The notes beneath the pieces were generated by a model. That model was not told the origin of the DNA. It saw only the letters and a program-made list of their open reading frames with translations, and made no database searches. Source: Ulvibacterium sp. (GTDB lineage Bacteria; Bacteroidota; Bacteroidia; Flavobacteriales; Flavobacteriaceae). Taken from it: DNA of 64,000 bases. Positions 1-8,461 of this stretch are shown one piece after another (the stretch's first letter is position 1; each line of letters starts with the position of its first letter). The DNA is taken from contig NZ_JANQOO010000021.1 of the NCBI RefSeq assembly GCF_028285715.1, forward strand, positions 310,001-374,000, in the 5' to 3' direction. The position numbers and the translations under genes were made by a program.

Positions 1-1
1 T

Positions 2-73
2 GAATTGAATGCCAATAACGTGGATCATTGCAACTACATCCTGAAAAAGGCCTCGGGCCAGTTGGTGAACTAA
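2..73 (+). CDS. 3' end of an upstream gene (C-terminus only)
   Basis: An open frame enters from the left edge and ends at TAA 71-73. Only 23 residues are visible, ending ASGQLVN, with one Cys and one His. Seven bases separate its stop from the next ATG, so the two are probably co-transcribed. The fragment is too short to assign a family. Confidence 0.5.
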   Translation, partial: ELNANNVDHCNYILKKASGQLVN

Positions 74-79
74 CATGAA

Positions 80-517
80 ATGAGAGTACCTCTTTGCATA
101 CTATGCTGTTGGATAGGAATAACCGCCCATGCGCAGACCATTCTGGATTGGTCCGACCTCTCCATGGGTATATCATGGGAACTTCCTTCTCCGGAAAATA
201 TCTTTCCGGGTTTCCAAGAGGCAAACTTCTCGCCTGAAATGAAGGCCTTGGAAGGAAAAAAAGTGGTAATAACGGGATATTTATTGATCTTGGATAGTAA
301 GCAATCCGTATTTCTCCTTTCCAAAAATCCAATGGCCTCTTGTTTTTTCTGCGGTAACGGCGGCCCCGAAACCGTCGTAGATCTAATCTTTGACCAAAAA
401 CCATCCTTTGTAATGGACGAACTACTCTCCGTAGAAGGAACATTGTATTTGAACGAGAACAATCCAAATGCATGTTACTATCGGATCGAACATGCCGATG
501 CCATAAGTTTCGAATAA
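80..517 (+). CDS. Small secreted protein with ASCFFCG motif (DUF3299-like)
   Basis: A 145-residue protein with a signal peptide (residues 1-19, cleavage after AHA-Q), so it acts outside the cytoplasm. The body is one small beta-rich domain with a VVITGYLLIL strand and the motif ASCFFCG (Cys88, Cys91) followed by GPETVV. This resembles the DUF3299-like secreted proteins often seen beside membrane transport genes in Bacteroidota. The CxxC pair could bind a metal or heme or be redox active, but no function is established. ATG 80 is chosen because ATG 75 runs at once into a stop. It starts 7 bases after the upstream stop, suggesting one operon. Confidence 0.7.
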   Translation: MRVPLCILCCWIGITAHAQTILDWSDLSMGISWELPSPENIFPGFQEANFSPEMKALEGKKVVITGYLLILDSKQSVFLLSKNPMASCFFCGNGGPETVVDLIFDQKPSFVMDELLSVEGTLYLNENNPNACYYRIEHADAISFE

Positions 518-528
518 ACAAAAAGATA

Positions 529-633
529 TTAAAAAGGAGAGCTGAGAACATCGGTTCCCGTACAATCCATTGTTCCTAAACAACCGTAGGTACAACAATC
601 GCATAGCATTACTGCGGGTATCCGTACCAATTG
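529..633 (-). other. Possible small Cys-rich reading frame or gene remnant
   Basis: The - strand frame between a TAG at 634-636 and the TAA at 529-531 encodes 34 residues with five cysteines clustered as LCDCCTYGCLGTMDC, ending DVLSSPF. It has no ATG near its 5' end; only TTG (628-630) or an internal ATG could start it. It lies between two + strand genes. Codons look plausible, but it may equally be the decayed tail of a lost gene. I recognise no family. Confidence 0.2.
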
Positions 634-749
634 CTAAATGTTAAGAAGAAGTAGTAGTAGAAGAATTTCGAAGTTTTTAAATAATACATTTTCCCTGCAC
701 GAATACAATCCAAAAACAGAATAAAGTATTTTCGTAAAAAAATTTGAAC

Positions 750-1808
750 ATGCGTTTTATTCCAGTGCTTTTGGTGTTTTTAGTTGCCTATGCGCAAGCT
801 TTGGGACAACGATCCTTTCCTTTTTCTAAAACAAGTGTACCACCAGGTAGTAAAAAACATTTTAAGATTCCCGTTTCCGATGGTAACAATAGCACATATA
901 TTCCAATTACCGTATTCCATGGTGCAAATCCGGGACCGGTATTGGGTATTACTGCCGGGATTCATGGCTACGAATATCCACCTATCCTTGCGGCACAGCG
1001 TTTAAATCAACAAATTGACCCGAATGGGTTGAGTGGCACCATTATTCTGGTGCAAATAGCAAATGTACCCGCATTTTTGGGCAGAAGTCCGTTTGTTAAT
1101 CCAATTGATGGTAAAAACCTAAACCGATCGTTTCCCGGAAAAGAGGAAGGCTCCATTACTGAACGGATAGCCCATATTATTACCAAAGAAGTTATTGCCA
1201 AATCCAGTTTTTTTGTCGACATGCATGGCGGGGATGCACCAGAGGATTTACAACCTTACAATTCATGGTACCAATCCGACATCCTTTCGGAAACTTCTAA
1301 AAAAGGACAGGAAATGGCCTTGGCCATGGGTTTTGACTATGTTATTGTTTTTAATATTTCTAAAGAGAGACTTGAAAAACCAAGTCTCTTTTGTTCGCAG
1401 GAAGCGTTCCATCGCAACATTCCCTCCGTAGATATTGAGTGTGGTCGATTAGGCATGCCAGGAAATGAAGAAACCAATCAAATTGTGCAAGGCGTTTTTT
1501 CCCTTTTAGGGCATTTAAATATGATGTCCATAACCCGGACACCTAAAAAAACACCTATTATCGTAGCCAAACGTTCTACTATCAAAAGTAGGTCCACAGG
1601 GTTTTTCTGTACGGATAAAAAAGCAGGTGACACCATTAAAGCTGGAACGCAGGTAGGTTATATCACCGACTTTTTTGGTACTAAATTAGAAGATATTAGT
1701 TCTCCACAGGACGGAATAATCTTATATATGATAGGTACCCCGCCAATAAATGCGGGCGAAACCCTTATGAACATTGGAATCCTTCCTAACACCTTGAACC
1801 AGAAATAA
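750..1808 (+). CDS. Secreted succinylglutamate desuccinylase/aspartoacylase-type zinc hydrolase
   Basis: A 352-residue member of the AstE/AspA family, M14-like zinc enzymes that cleave an amide to release an amino acid or amine. Zinc ligands are visible as H72-GY-E75 in GIHGYEYPP and His159 in FVDMHGGD. NLNRSFPG (about 124-130) matches the substrate-binding loop. The C-terminal third looks like the beta domain of the family. Residues 1-20 form a signal peptide, unlike cytoplasmic AstE, so the substrate is probably periplasmic. ATG 750 is preferred to the upstream in-frame TTG at 744 because it begins the signal peptide directly. The specific substrate cannot be told from sequence. Confidence 0.8.
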   Translation: MRFIPVLLVFLVAYAQALGQRSFPFSKTSVPPGSKKHFKIPVSDGNNSTYIPITVFHGANPGPVLGITAGIHGYEYPPILAAQRLNQQIDPNGLSGTIILVQIANVPAFLGRSPFVNPIDGKNLNRSFPGKEEGSITERIAHIITKEVIAKSSFFVDMHGGDAPEDLQPYNSWYQSDILSETSKKGQEMALAMGFDYVIVFNISKERLEKPSLFCSQEAFHRNIPSVDIECGRLGMPGNEETNQIVQGVFSLLGHLNMMSITRTPKKTPIIVAKRSTIKSRSTGFFCTDKKAGDTIKAGTQVGYITDFFGTKLEDISSPQDGIILYMIGTPPINAGETLMNIGILPNTLNQK

Positions 1809-1923
1809 AGTCTGTAGTCCTTCCTATTCAAAAATCCATGTGCTTTTCCAAATGGGTACCGGACACTTGACCACATATATATTTCAAATTCTGACATTCT
1901 GTATCTGTCTTTTGCCCGTCATC

Positions 1924-4128
1924 CTAAAACTGTTTTAAAAAGGTAATCTTGCTAATGAATTGTGTGCTCTGCTGTACAGGGTCGAAAATATCGGTTTGCG
2001 TGTCGTTAAATACCAAGTAAATAAAGGATAAAGGCATATATTCCCAACTAAAACGCACATTCCATCTACCTTGTTCATTAAAACTATTGTACTGATAAAA
2101 AGTAGATAGCTGTACCCTTGGATTTAAGGCTAGTCTAAGACTTGCCGTATACAGATTCGTGTCCAAATCCGTTTGTTCCAAACCAACACCATTAATATCA
2201 TTATGCTCATAATTGAGCGAAAGTGTTGCATGGGGAATTGGCGCAAACCGGGCCGCAGCATTGATCGTAGTCCGGGAACCGTTATAAAAATCCCCAAAGT
2301 CAATACCTACATCACCGGACCATTTTTTGGATTGGTCCGTATTGTACTGGATTAAGTATCGCGTGTAGAAGTATCGGTCCTCTTCGATTTCCAAACCCAA
2401 GGGTGCAAAATCAAAATTGATGTTCTGCCATGTTGGGGTCATGGAAACTTCCAAAAAGCTATTGTCCTTGAACCATGTGAATACTGGAAAAATGTAAAGA
2501 TTCGCTTGTTGGAAACTACTGGGATCCGTGGCATCATGATTATAATTCACGAACAGTCCCGGATCCCATCTTCTGATCCAATCGATTTTTTTAGGCCTCC
2601 AGATATAGTACCCACCGGGATTATGACGTATTACATCGTTTTGTCGTACAAAACCCATTCTAGGGTTATAGTTGGCATCTGTATATTCCGTAACCCACCC
2701 ATAGTAATACTTGTTGGAATCATTACCAACAAAGATTCTTCCCGCAAAGCCGGTGTTACCGGTAAACTCATCTATAGAGGTAGATAGGAGGTACTGGATA
2801 TCCCATTGACTGGTAGGACGTATTTGGCCATCCAAGGTAATGGTAGTATTGTTATTACTCTCCAAATCTAGTTCGTCATAGCTATCATCTAGCCGATGGG
2901 TAACCATAAGGCCCACATTGTTTTCCCTTCCATAGTTTTTCAAATACCGAAATACCCCAAAGTTGCCCCCTGCCGAGTTTTCGGTTTCCCGTTGACGTAC
3001 AAAAAGCCCCGCCAAAGCGCTTTTCTCGGTTCGTTGAGTAAAACGAGCACCCACATCTATAGGCGCGGGTATGGCATTAAATTCCCCCTGGAGACCAATT
3101 CTTCGACTAAAAAAAGGGCGAATGGATTGTTGCAATCCACCTGCCCAAATACCAGAATTCTCCAAAAAGAACTGTCGCCTTTCGGGGAAAAAGATATTGA
3201 AACGTTCCAAGTTGTTCACGGCCAAATCCACATCGGCCTGTGCAAAGTCGGTATTCACAGTGAGGTCGAGCACCGTCTTCGGGTCGATGGCCCATTTGAC
3301 ATCCGCACCTATTTTTGGGTCGTTCAATTTATCGATCAATACAGTCCCCTCCTTATTTTCGTCATATTGGTACAACGCATACGGCTCCACCCTTATGTTA
3401 GTCGAAGGTGGGGGTGCTTCAATACCCGTTAGTTTGGCCGCATAGGTCATCCGATAGGGTGTGAACGACTGGGGGATGGCCGGAAAAGTGGAGACCTCGA
3501 TATCCCTTCGGGCATAGCGTACCAAAGTAATCCCCAGCTCAATGGTGTTCCCGGACTCCGGAAGATTATATCGCAGGCTTTTAAAGGGAATGGCCATTTC
3601 TACGGTATATCCGGCATCGGTTCGTTGTGTTCTGACCCGCCAGAGGGTATTCCATCCCGTATCAAAATTATTGCCATTGAAATTCTGAAAATCACGTTGG
3701 TTACCATAAGGGGTAGTTTGAAAGCCTTGGGCGTATTGCTTTAAGTTTTGAGGATCAAGGGCTATGCCGAAAATATCATTTTCGCCCCAACTGAAATCCC
3801 TGCGCAAATCTTGAATGCGGATACCTTTTATACCAACGGAATCTATACAAAATGCTCCGATATACAGGTTTTTATCATCATAGAGAAAACGAACTTCCGT
3901 TTTGTATTTTAGGTTTCCACCTTGTCTGGGTTCCCTTCTAAAGAAATCGGAAGTAACTTTTACTTTTTCCCAATCGGCCTCGGCAAGTTCGCCATCCAAT
4001 TTAATATCGCCCATCGCTTTTACCGCCTCAATGGTCAAAGGTGTTTCCGGTGGCGGGAAGTTCTGGTTTTCCTGTGATAAGGCCACTGCTGAACAAAAAA
4101 GTAATGGAACGAGGTGAAAAAATCTCAT
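1924..4128 (-). CDS. DUF5916 outer-membrane protein with CBM9-like N-terminal domain
   Basis: A 734-residue protein with a signal peptide. Residues about 28-225 match the carbohydrate-binding family 9-like domain (IKLDGELAEADWEKV, FGIALDPQ). The rest is DUF5916, a large predicted outer-membrane beta barrel with the conserved NIFFPERRQFFLENS segment and a C-terminus rich in alternating hydrophobic strands, ending in Phe. Such proteins are common in Bacteroidota with hydrolases or TonB-type uptake genes; the true ligand is unknown. The gene starts 5 bases after the hydrolase stop and is the last gene of the long - strand run. Confidence 0.85.
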   Translation of the reverse strand: MRFFHLVPLLFCSAVALSQENQNFPPPETPLTIEAVKAMGDIKLDGELAEADWEKVKVTSDFFRREPRQGGNLKYKTEVRFLYDDKNLYIGAFCIDSVGIKGIRIQDLRRDFSWGENDIFGIALDPQNLKQYAQGFQTTPYGNQRDFQNFNGNNFDTGWNTLWRVRTQRTDAGYTVEMAIPFKSLRYNLPESGNTIELGITLVRYARRDIEVSTFPAIPQSFTPYRMTYAAKLTGIEAPPPSTNIRVEPYALYQYDENKEGTVLIDKLNDPKIGADVKWAIDPKTVLDLTVNTDFAQADVDLAVNNLERFNIFFPERRQFFLENSGIWAGGLQQSIRPFFSRRIGLQGEFNAIPAPIDVGARFTQRTEKSALAGLFVRQRETENSAGGNFGVFRYLKNYGRENNVGLMVTHRLDDSYDELDLESNNNTTITLDGQIRPTSQWDIQYLLSTSIDEFTGNTGFAGRIFVGNDSNKYYYGWVTEYTDANYNPRMGFVRQNDVIRHNPGGYYIWRPKKIDWIRRWDPGLFVNYNHDATDPSSFQQANLYIFPVFTWFKDNSFLEVSMTPTWQNINFDFAPLGLEIEEDRYFYTRYLIQYNTDQSKKWSGDVGIDFGDFYNGSRTTINAAARFAPIPHATLSLNYEHNDINGVGLEQTDLDTNLYTASLRLALNPRVQLSTFYQYNSFNEQGRWNVRFSWEYMPLSFIYLVFNDTQTDIFDPVQQSTQFISKITFLKQF

Positions 4129-4133
4129 TTTGT

Positions 4134-4976
4134 CTAGTTTGAATCAATAAAGTCTTCTAACAATGCATTGAATTCTTCAGCTCTTTCCCAAAACATGGCA
4201 TGGCTGGTGATTGGCTTTATTTTAGCCTTGGGGGCATAGGTTTTGAGCCAAGCACTGGCTTGGTCATACCAGGAAGCCCTTACCATAAAAACCGAAGGTA
4301 TTTCCAGTTGACCAACTTCTTTTGTATAGTCCGATACCAGACCGTCTATGTAAAGGCTTAGGGCAATATTAGGAGGAGTCATCCGTATTTCCTTCCGCAT
4401 CCAAGTTCTGGTTGTGTCATCTATCGAATCACGAAGCATCCAGTCAATAATGTCATCGGGTTCCGAAGGTTCGGAAATCATTCCTTTTAGGCTACTTCGG
4501 TAATCATCAAACGTCCCATAGACCCATTCTTTCTCCCTACTTCCAATCCACTTGGGAGGTTCATCGATAAACACCATCTTACGAATCCGATTCCCGCCAA
4601 ATGCCCGCAGATATTCGTACATGGCAAGGCAGCCACTGGACCAGCCTACCAATACAATTTCATTTAGTTCCTTTTGTAAAATCAATTCCCTTAGATCCGC
4701 AGCGTGATGGGCGTACGTATTCTTGTAAGTAGTTTTGTCCGACCTACCCTGTCCCCTAGGGTCGTATAGGACAACATGATATCGCTCGGAGAAGTACTCC
4801 TTTTGCTTTTCAAAGAATCGATGGGTCATAGTCCAACCGGGAATGAAGAGAAGCGTTTCCCCATTGCCTGCTTCCTCAACATATAGGTTTGTGCCGTCTT
4901 TAAGCCCAAGGTAATTTCCCTGACCAAAAACGGGATAGGCGAAAAAGAATAGAATTAGAAAACTAAAAACTTTCAT
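4134..4976 (-). CDS. Secreted alpha/beta hydrolase
   Basis: A 280-residue alpha/beta-hydrolase fold protein with a signal peptide (cleavage near FG-QG), so it is predicted to be periplasmic. The oxyanion region is LLFIPGWTMTH, the nucleophile elbow is GWSSG with Ser in the centre, and the catalytic His is likely in SHAMFWE near the C-terminus. YDPRGQGRSD matches the family's DxRGxGxS motif. Close relatives include esterases and haloperoxidase-like enzymes; the substrate is not predictable. Its start overlaps the end of the racemase-like gene by 14 bases, so the two are co-translated. Confidence 0.8.
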   Translation of the reverse strand: MKVFSFLILFFFAYPVFGQGNYLGLKDGTNLYVEEAGNGETLLFIPGWTMTHRFFEKQKEYFSERYHVVLYDPRGQGRSDKTTYKNTYAHHAADLRELILQKELNEIVLVGWSSGCLAMYEYLRAFGGNRIRKMVFIDEPPKWIGSREKEWVYGTFDDYRSSLKGMISEPSEPDDIIDWMLRDSIDDTTRTWMRKEIRMTPPNIALSLYIDGLVSDYTKEVGQLEIPSVFMVRASWYDQASAWLKTYAPKAKIKPITSHAMFWERAEEFNALLEDFIDSN

Positions 4977-6177
4977 ACGTTTTTTTAGGGATGGATTCCT
5001 TGTAATTGATTTGCAAATAGTTGTGCCCTTTTATGAGCTTGCCAAAGCCTTCCGGGGTAATTTCCGGCCGATCGGGACCGATCAAGGTAGCTACGTCCCC
5101 TACCTTAATTTTGGTCTTGAATCCTAGTGAAACATTGGTATGGCTCGCATTTACATTAACAACGGGATATAGCTCACCTCCCAATAAAACCAAGGCCCCG
5201 TTTTCTGCCTCACTATCATATCCGTCCGCCCAACCCACAGGTAGTGTAGCAATCCACTCCTCGTTTTTTATTTTGTAGAATCGGGAAAAACCAATAGTAT
5301 CACCTGCCTTCAATTTTTCCAGACGAATTATTGGTGCTTTAAGGCGATACGGTACTTGAAGTGGATATTGTTTGGCCTCAGGCCTATTGACCATAGGAAA
5401 TGAGCCATGGAGCAAAATACCAGGTCTTACGGCTTCTTGATGTGATTTGGGTAAGTCTAACAGCGAAAGTGACGGTGCCAAATGTTTTATCCCAGTGGTT
5501 ATTCCTTTAGCATTCAATTCCTTTGTAATCTCCTCAAAACGCTGAATTTGCTTTTCCGCAAAGTCCTTTGGGGAAGTAAGGGTGGAGAAGGTATGGGTAA
5601 TACGTAACTTATTGTTTTTGGCCACTTCTTCCCCGATATGTATCGCCTCCTTATAGGGAATACCCATTCTACCCAAACCAGTATCTATATAAAGTGCAAC
5701 ATTTATTGTTTTATGTGTACTTTCAACTAACTCACTTATTTTTTTGAACGAAGCTTTTGAAAAAATACTTAACGTTATTTCCTGTTCTACAAGGGCATTT
5801 GCCGTTGCGCTATCAAAATCTCCCATGAGCAGAACAGGTTTCGAAAATCCAGCGGTTTTGAGGGCAATGGCCCTTTCATCCTTCACCAAGGCCACTGCCA
5901 CGACGCCAGGCGCGTTGTCCAAGATTTTGGCTACCTGAACATCCCCCAGGCCATAGGCGTTATTTTTCAATACAGCTATGATGGGCTTCCCTCCTACGAT
6001 TTTATTGATTTGTAAAACATTGTGTAGATAAGCAGCCTTGGATAGTTCTATCCAAGGTTTGCTGTCATATAATCTATCAGCTAAAAAGTGATTACGACCA
6101 AATACATACGGACCCATAGTAAGGGTAGCCAATCCGGCAAAGGACTCATAGATAAATTGTCTTCTATTCTTTTTCAT
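4963..6177 (-). CDS. Exported alanine-racemase-like PLP protein with altered active site
   Basis: A 404-residue alanine-racemase-fold protein: PLP-binding barrel with Lys71 in AVLKNNAYGLG, DTGLGRMGI (165-173), RPGILLHG (251-258) and a C-terminal beta domain. It differs from normal Alr in three ways. The N-terminus carries KKNRRQFI plus a hydrophobic stretch, a Tat-like signal, so it should be periplasmic or lipid-anchored. The catalytic Tyr of the GYADG motif is Trp316 (VGWADGY). The usual MDQ motif reads ASH (344-346). It may racemise other amino acids, use another base, or only bind PLP or a ligand. Its ATG overlaps the stop of the preceding 52-codon gene by four bases. Confidence 0.75.
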   Translation of the reverse strand: MKKNRRQFIYESFAGLATLTMGPYVFGRNHFLADRLYDSKPWIELSKAAYLHNVLQINKIVGGKPIIAVLKNNAYGLGDVQVAKILDNAPGVVAVALVKDERAIALKTAGFSKPVLLMGDFDSATANALVEQEITLSIFSKASFKKISELVESTHKTINVALYIDTGLGRMGIPYKEAIHIGEEVAKNNKLRITHTFSTLTSPKDFAEKQIQRFEEITKELNAKGITTGIKHLAPSLSLLDLPKSHQEAVRPGILLHGSFPMVNRPEAKQYPLQVPYRLKAPIIRLEKLKAGDTIGFSRFYKIKNEEWIATLPVGWADGYDSEAENGALVLLGGELYPVVNVNASHTNVSLGFKTKIKVGDVATLIGPDRPEITPEGFGKLIKGHNYLQINYKESIPKKTYESF

Positions 6178-6332
6178 AAAATTGTATGTCGGGTCCTATG
6201 TAATATGGAATTGAACAACTTTAGTGTATTTTCCAGGGACATGGTCAAACTAGCCCTTAAAACAACCACTTCTACTAACACGTCAGGTAGTAAAAGACCT
6301 TGTACATAATTGTTTGGGTCATTTTTAATCAT
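6174..6332 (-). CDS. 52-residue hypothetical protein coupled to ABC ATPase and racemase-like genes
   Basis: An uninterrupted 52-codon frame exactly fills the gap between the ABC ATPase and the racemase-like gene. Its ATG (6330-6332) overlaps the last codons of the ATPase by 8 bases, and its TGA (6174-6176) overlaps the racemase ATG as ATGA. This arrangement is typical of translational coupling and argues for a real gene. The protein has an acidic Asn-rich start (IKNDPNN), a hydrophobic middle (LLLPDVLVEVVVL) and a basic C-terminus (HRTRH); it could be amphipathic or membrane-associated. I recognise no family. Chance openness of a frame this short remains possible. Confidence 0.55.
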   Translation of the reverse strand: MIKNDPNNYVQGLLLPDVLVEVVVLRASLTMSLENTLKLFNSILHRTRHTIL

Positions 6333-7326
6333 ATTCCTTAATGGTTTGTAATAATTGATAAATAGAGGATGTTTCCTTTTCCATGGTCTTGGAATTGACC
6401 TTCCACAAAATTCCTTTTTCGACAGGTATTACTTTAACCGAAATAGCTGCATTATCCACTACCGCTATACGTTCACGCTCAAACGCTTTTTTAGTCCAAA
6501 GTAGACCATCCCCGCTGCCTTCTAGTTGAATACTTCTATTATAGGGTTCTTGCGCCTCAAAGGCTCCCTTTCCCATATCAAAATGGATACCCTCGCTTTC
6601 AAATGCCCTGGCAAAAGAGCCGTTCAAAACCAAATCCTCCGGAGCACCAATGACAAGTTTTCCGTTCTTAGGCTGAAGCCAGAGTTTGTCCGCATATTTT
6701 AAGGCGAGTTCCATATCATGCGTTGACATCAGGATACATTTGTTGTCCTTTTTGGCCAGTCGCCGCATCAATTGCATAATCTCTATGCGCCTAGGTAAAT
6801 CTAGAAAAGCCGTTATCTCGTCGAGTATCATTACTTCTGTTTCTTGTGCCAAAGCCTTGGCCACCATGATTTTTTGACGCTCACCATCGCTCAGTTCCGA
6901 CAACATTCGCCCAGCAAGTTCCTGCGCCCCCACCATGGCAATGGCCCATTGAACAACTTCATGGTCCTTGGGTTTCAGTTTTCCCGACCAGCCTGTATAA
7001 GGATATCTCCCTAGACCAACTACTTCATAACTACTAAGCATCCCGCCATGTACGCGTTCGGTGAGCACCAAACTTAATTTGGTAGCCAATTGACGCGATG
7101 CTATTTGAGAAACGTCGTTTCCTTCAAAAAGGACCTGTCCTTCCAAAGGCCTTTGTGAACCGGAGATGGTCCGTATTAATGTGGATTTTCCAGCACCATT
7201 AGGACCCAATAAACAAACTAGCTCTCCCTTTTTCAGGGTCTCCGTTATGTTTTCTGCAACTACTTTTTTTCCCGACCTATTTGAATAGCCAATTGACAAC
7301 CGCCTTATATCCAAAACATCTTCCAT
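6325..7326 (-). CDS. FecE/BtuD-type ABC transporter ATP-binding protein
   Basis: A 333-residue ATPase of the iron-siderophore/heme/cobalamin importer class. It shows Walker A GPNGAGKST, signature LSDGE, Walker B VMILDE and H-loop STHD. About 80 residues follow the normal ATPase core, longer than typical FecE/BtuD. ATG 7326 is chosen over the in-frame TTG at 7341: it leaves a 4-base gap after the permease stop rather than an overlap. It should energise the FecCD permease encoded immediately upstream. The substrate is inferred only by class. Confidence 0.9.
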   Translation of the reverse strand: MEDVLDIRRLSIGYSNRSGKKVVAENITETLKKGELVCLLGPNGAGKSTLIRTISGSQRPLEGQVLFEGNDVSQIASRQLATKLSLVLTERVHGGMLSSYEVVGLGRYPYTGWSGKLKPKDHEVVQWAIAMVGAQELAGRMLSELSDGERQKIMVAKALAQETEVMILDEITAFLDLPRRIEIMQLMRRLAKKDNKCILMSTHDMELALKYADKLWLQPKNGKLVIGAPEDLVLNGSFARAFESEGIHFDMGKGAFEAQEPYNRSIQLEGSGDGLLWTKKAFERERIAVVDNAAISVKVIPVEKGILWKVNSKTMEKETSSIYQLLQTIKEYD

Positions 7327-7330
7327 AATC

Positions 7331-8461
7331 CTATAATTCAAATGTTCGCATTTTGCGGTTTCTCAACAGCACCCACATTACCACCGGGGCGCCAATCAAT
7401 GCATTGACCGCATTTAAATGAAGAAAATGACGTTCCCACGGAAGGTGTACAAAAAGATCGGCTGCCATGGCCACTAGGCAACCCAATAACATTACAGCCG
7501 GTATCAAGATTCTGTGATCGGAAGTACTAAAAAGACCTCTTGCAAGGTGAGGAACGATTAATCCCAAAAAGAGAACAGGACCACAATAAGCGGTTGTGGG
7601 AGCTGCCAAAAGTACGGCACTGCCCAAGGTAACGATACGTGTACGTTTTACGGACATCCCCAGTGCCCTTGCATAATTCTCTCCCAATAAGAAGGCATTT
7701 AAGGGTTTGGCCATTAACCAACCACTAATCAGCCCAATGATCGTAAGCGGTATCAGGACCGGAAAATGTTCCCAATATACCCCTGCAAAGCTGCCATCGT
7801 TCCATCCGGCGAAAACCTTGGCTTGAGATTGATTGGTAAAGTGTAAAATTGCACTGATCAAACCTAGGGAAAAATAGCCCAGCATCAATCCAAAAATTAA
7901 TAATGTGATGGTACTCACATAGCGGGCAACGAAGACCATCAACAACAGCACCAACAGACAGCCCAGCATGGCCCCGGCAACAATACCCAAGTTGCTCAAA
8001 ATCTCCAAGTTTTCCAAAAAGCTAGACCCCACCACGGCCGCGGTGGTAACGACCAGGGCCACCCCCAATTGTGCCCCGGCCGTGAGACCCAGGGCCCAAG
8101 GTCCGGCCAAAGGATTTCGGAACATGGTCTGCAACTGAAGTCCCGCGGTACCCAATGCAGCCCCACCAATACCCGCAGCTATAGTGCGAGGCATCCTAAG
8201 TTCTTTGATAATGGTGCTATGGGTAGGGTCTGCACCCTCCAACCCGAACAAGGCCGCAATTATACCCTTAAAGTCTATGGCAACGGTTCCCACACCCAGC
8301 TCAAGTAAAATCAATATCAGGATTCCGATAATCAAAATAGGAAAAAGAAACATACGGGCCCTTGCAGGAAGCCTTACTGTAACGGGCAGGACAGCATCAG
8401 TTTCCTTTGCTGGCCCTATTCCTTTGTTTGACTGTTTTTGGGCTTGATACTTTACTTCCAT
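7331..8461 (-). CDS. FecCD/BtuC family ABC importer permease
   Basis: A 376-residue polytopic inner-membrane permease of the FecCD family. Visible family motifs are LRMPRTIAAGIGGAALGTAGLQ near the first third, GLMLGYFSLG, LGENYARALG and GLIVPHLAR. About ten hydrophobic helices fit the BtuC topology. The first 40 residues are a charged cytoplasmic extension. Its ATG overlaps the stop of the preceding binding protein by one base (TGATG). With the two binding proteins upstream and the ATPase downstream it forms a type II importer for a siderophore, heme, cobalamin or similar chelate. Confidence 0.92.
   Translation of the reverse strand: MEVKYQAQKQSNKGIGPAKETDAVLPVTVRLPARARMFLFPILIIGILILILLELGVGTVAIDFKGIIAALFGLEGADPTHSTIIKELRMPRTIAAGIGGAALGTAGLQLQTMFRNPLAGPWALGLTAGAQLGVALVVTTAAVVGSSFLENLEILSNLGIVAGAMLGCLLVLLLMVFVARYVSTITLLIFGLMLGYFSLGLISAILHFTNQSQAKVFAGWNDGSFAGVYWEHFPVLIPLTIIGLISGWLMAKPLNAFLLGENYARALGMSVKRTRIVTLGSAVLLAAPTTAYCGPVLFLGLIVPHLARGLFSTSDHRILIPAVMLLGCLVAMAADLFVHLPWERHFLHLNAVNALIGAPVVMWVLLRNRKMRTFEL

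Noticed and set aside
2896-3445. Two long + strand frames inside the DUF5916 gene
   Set aside because: Both are antisense shadows of the clearly coding - strand gene and contain no domain features.
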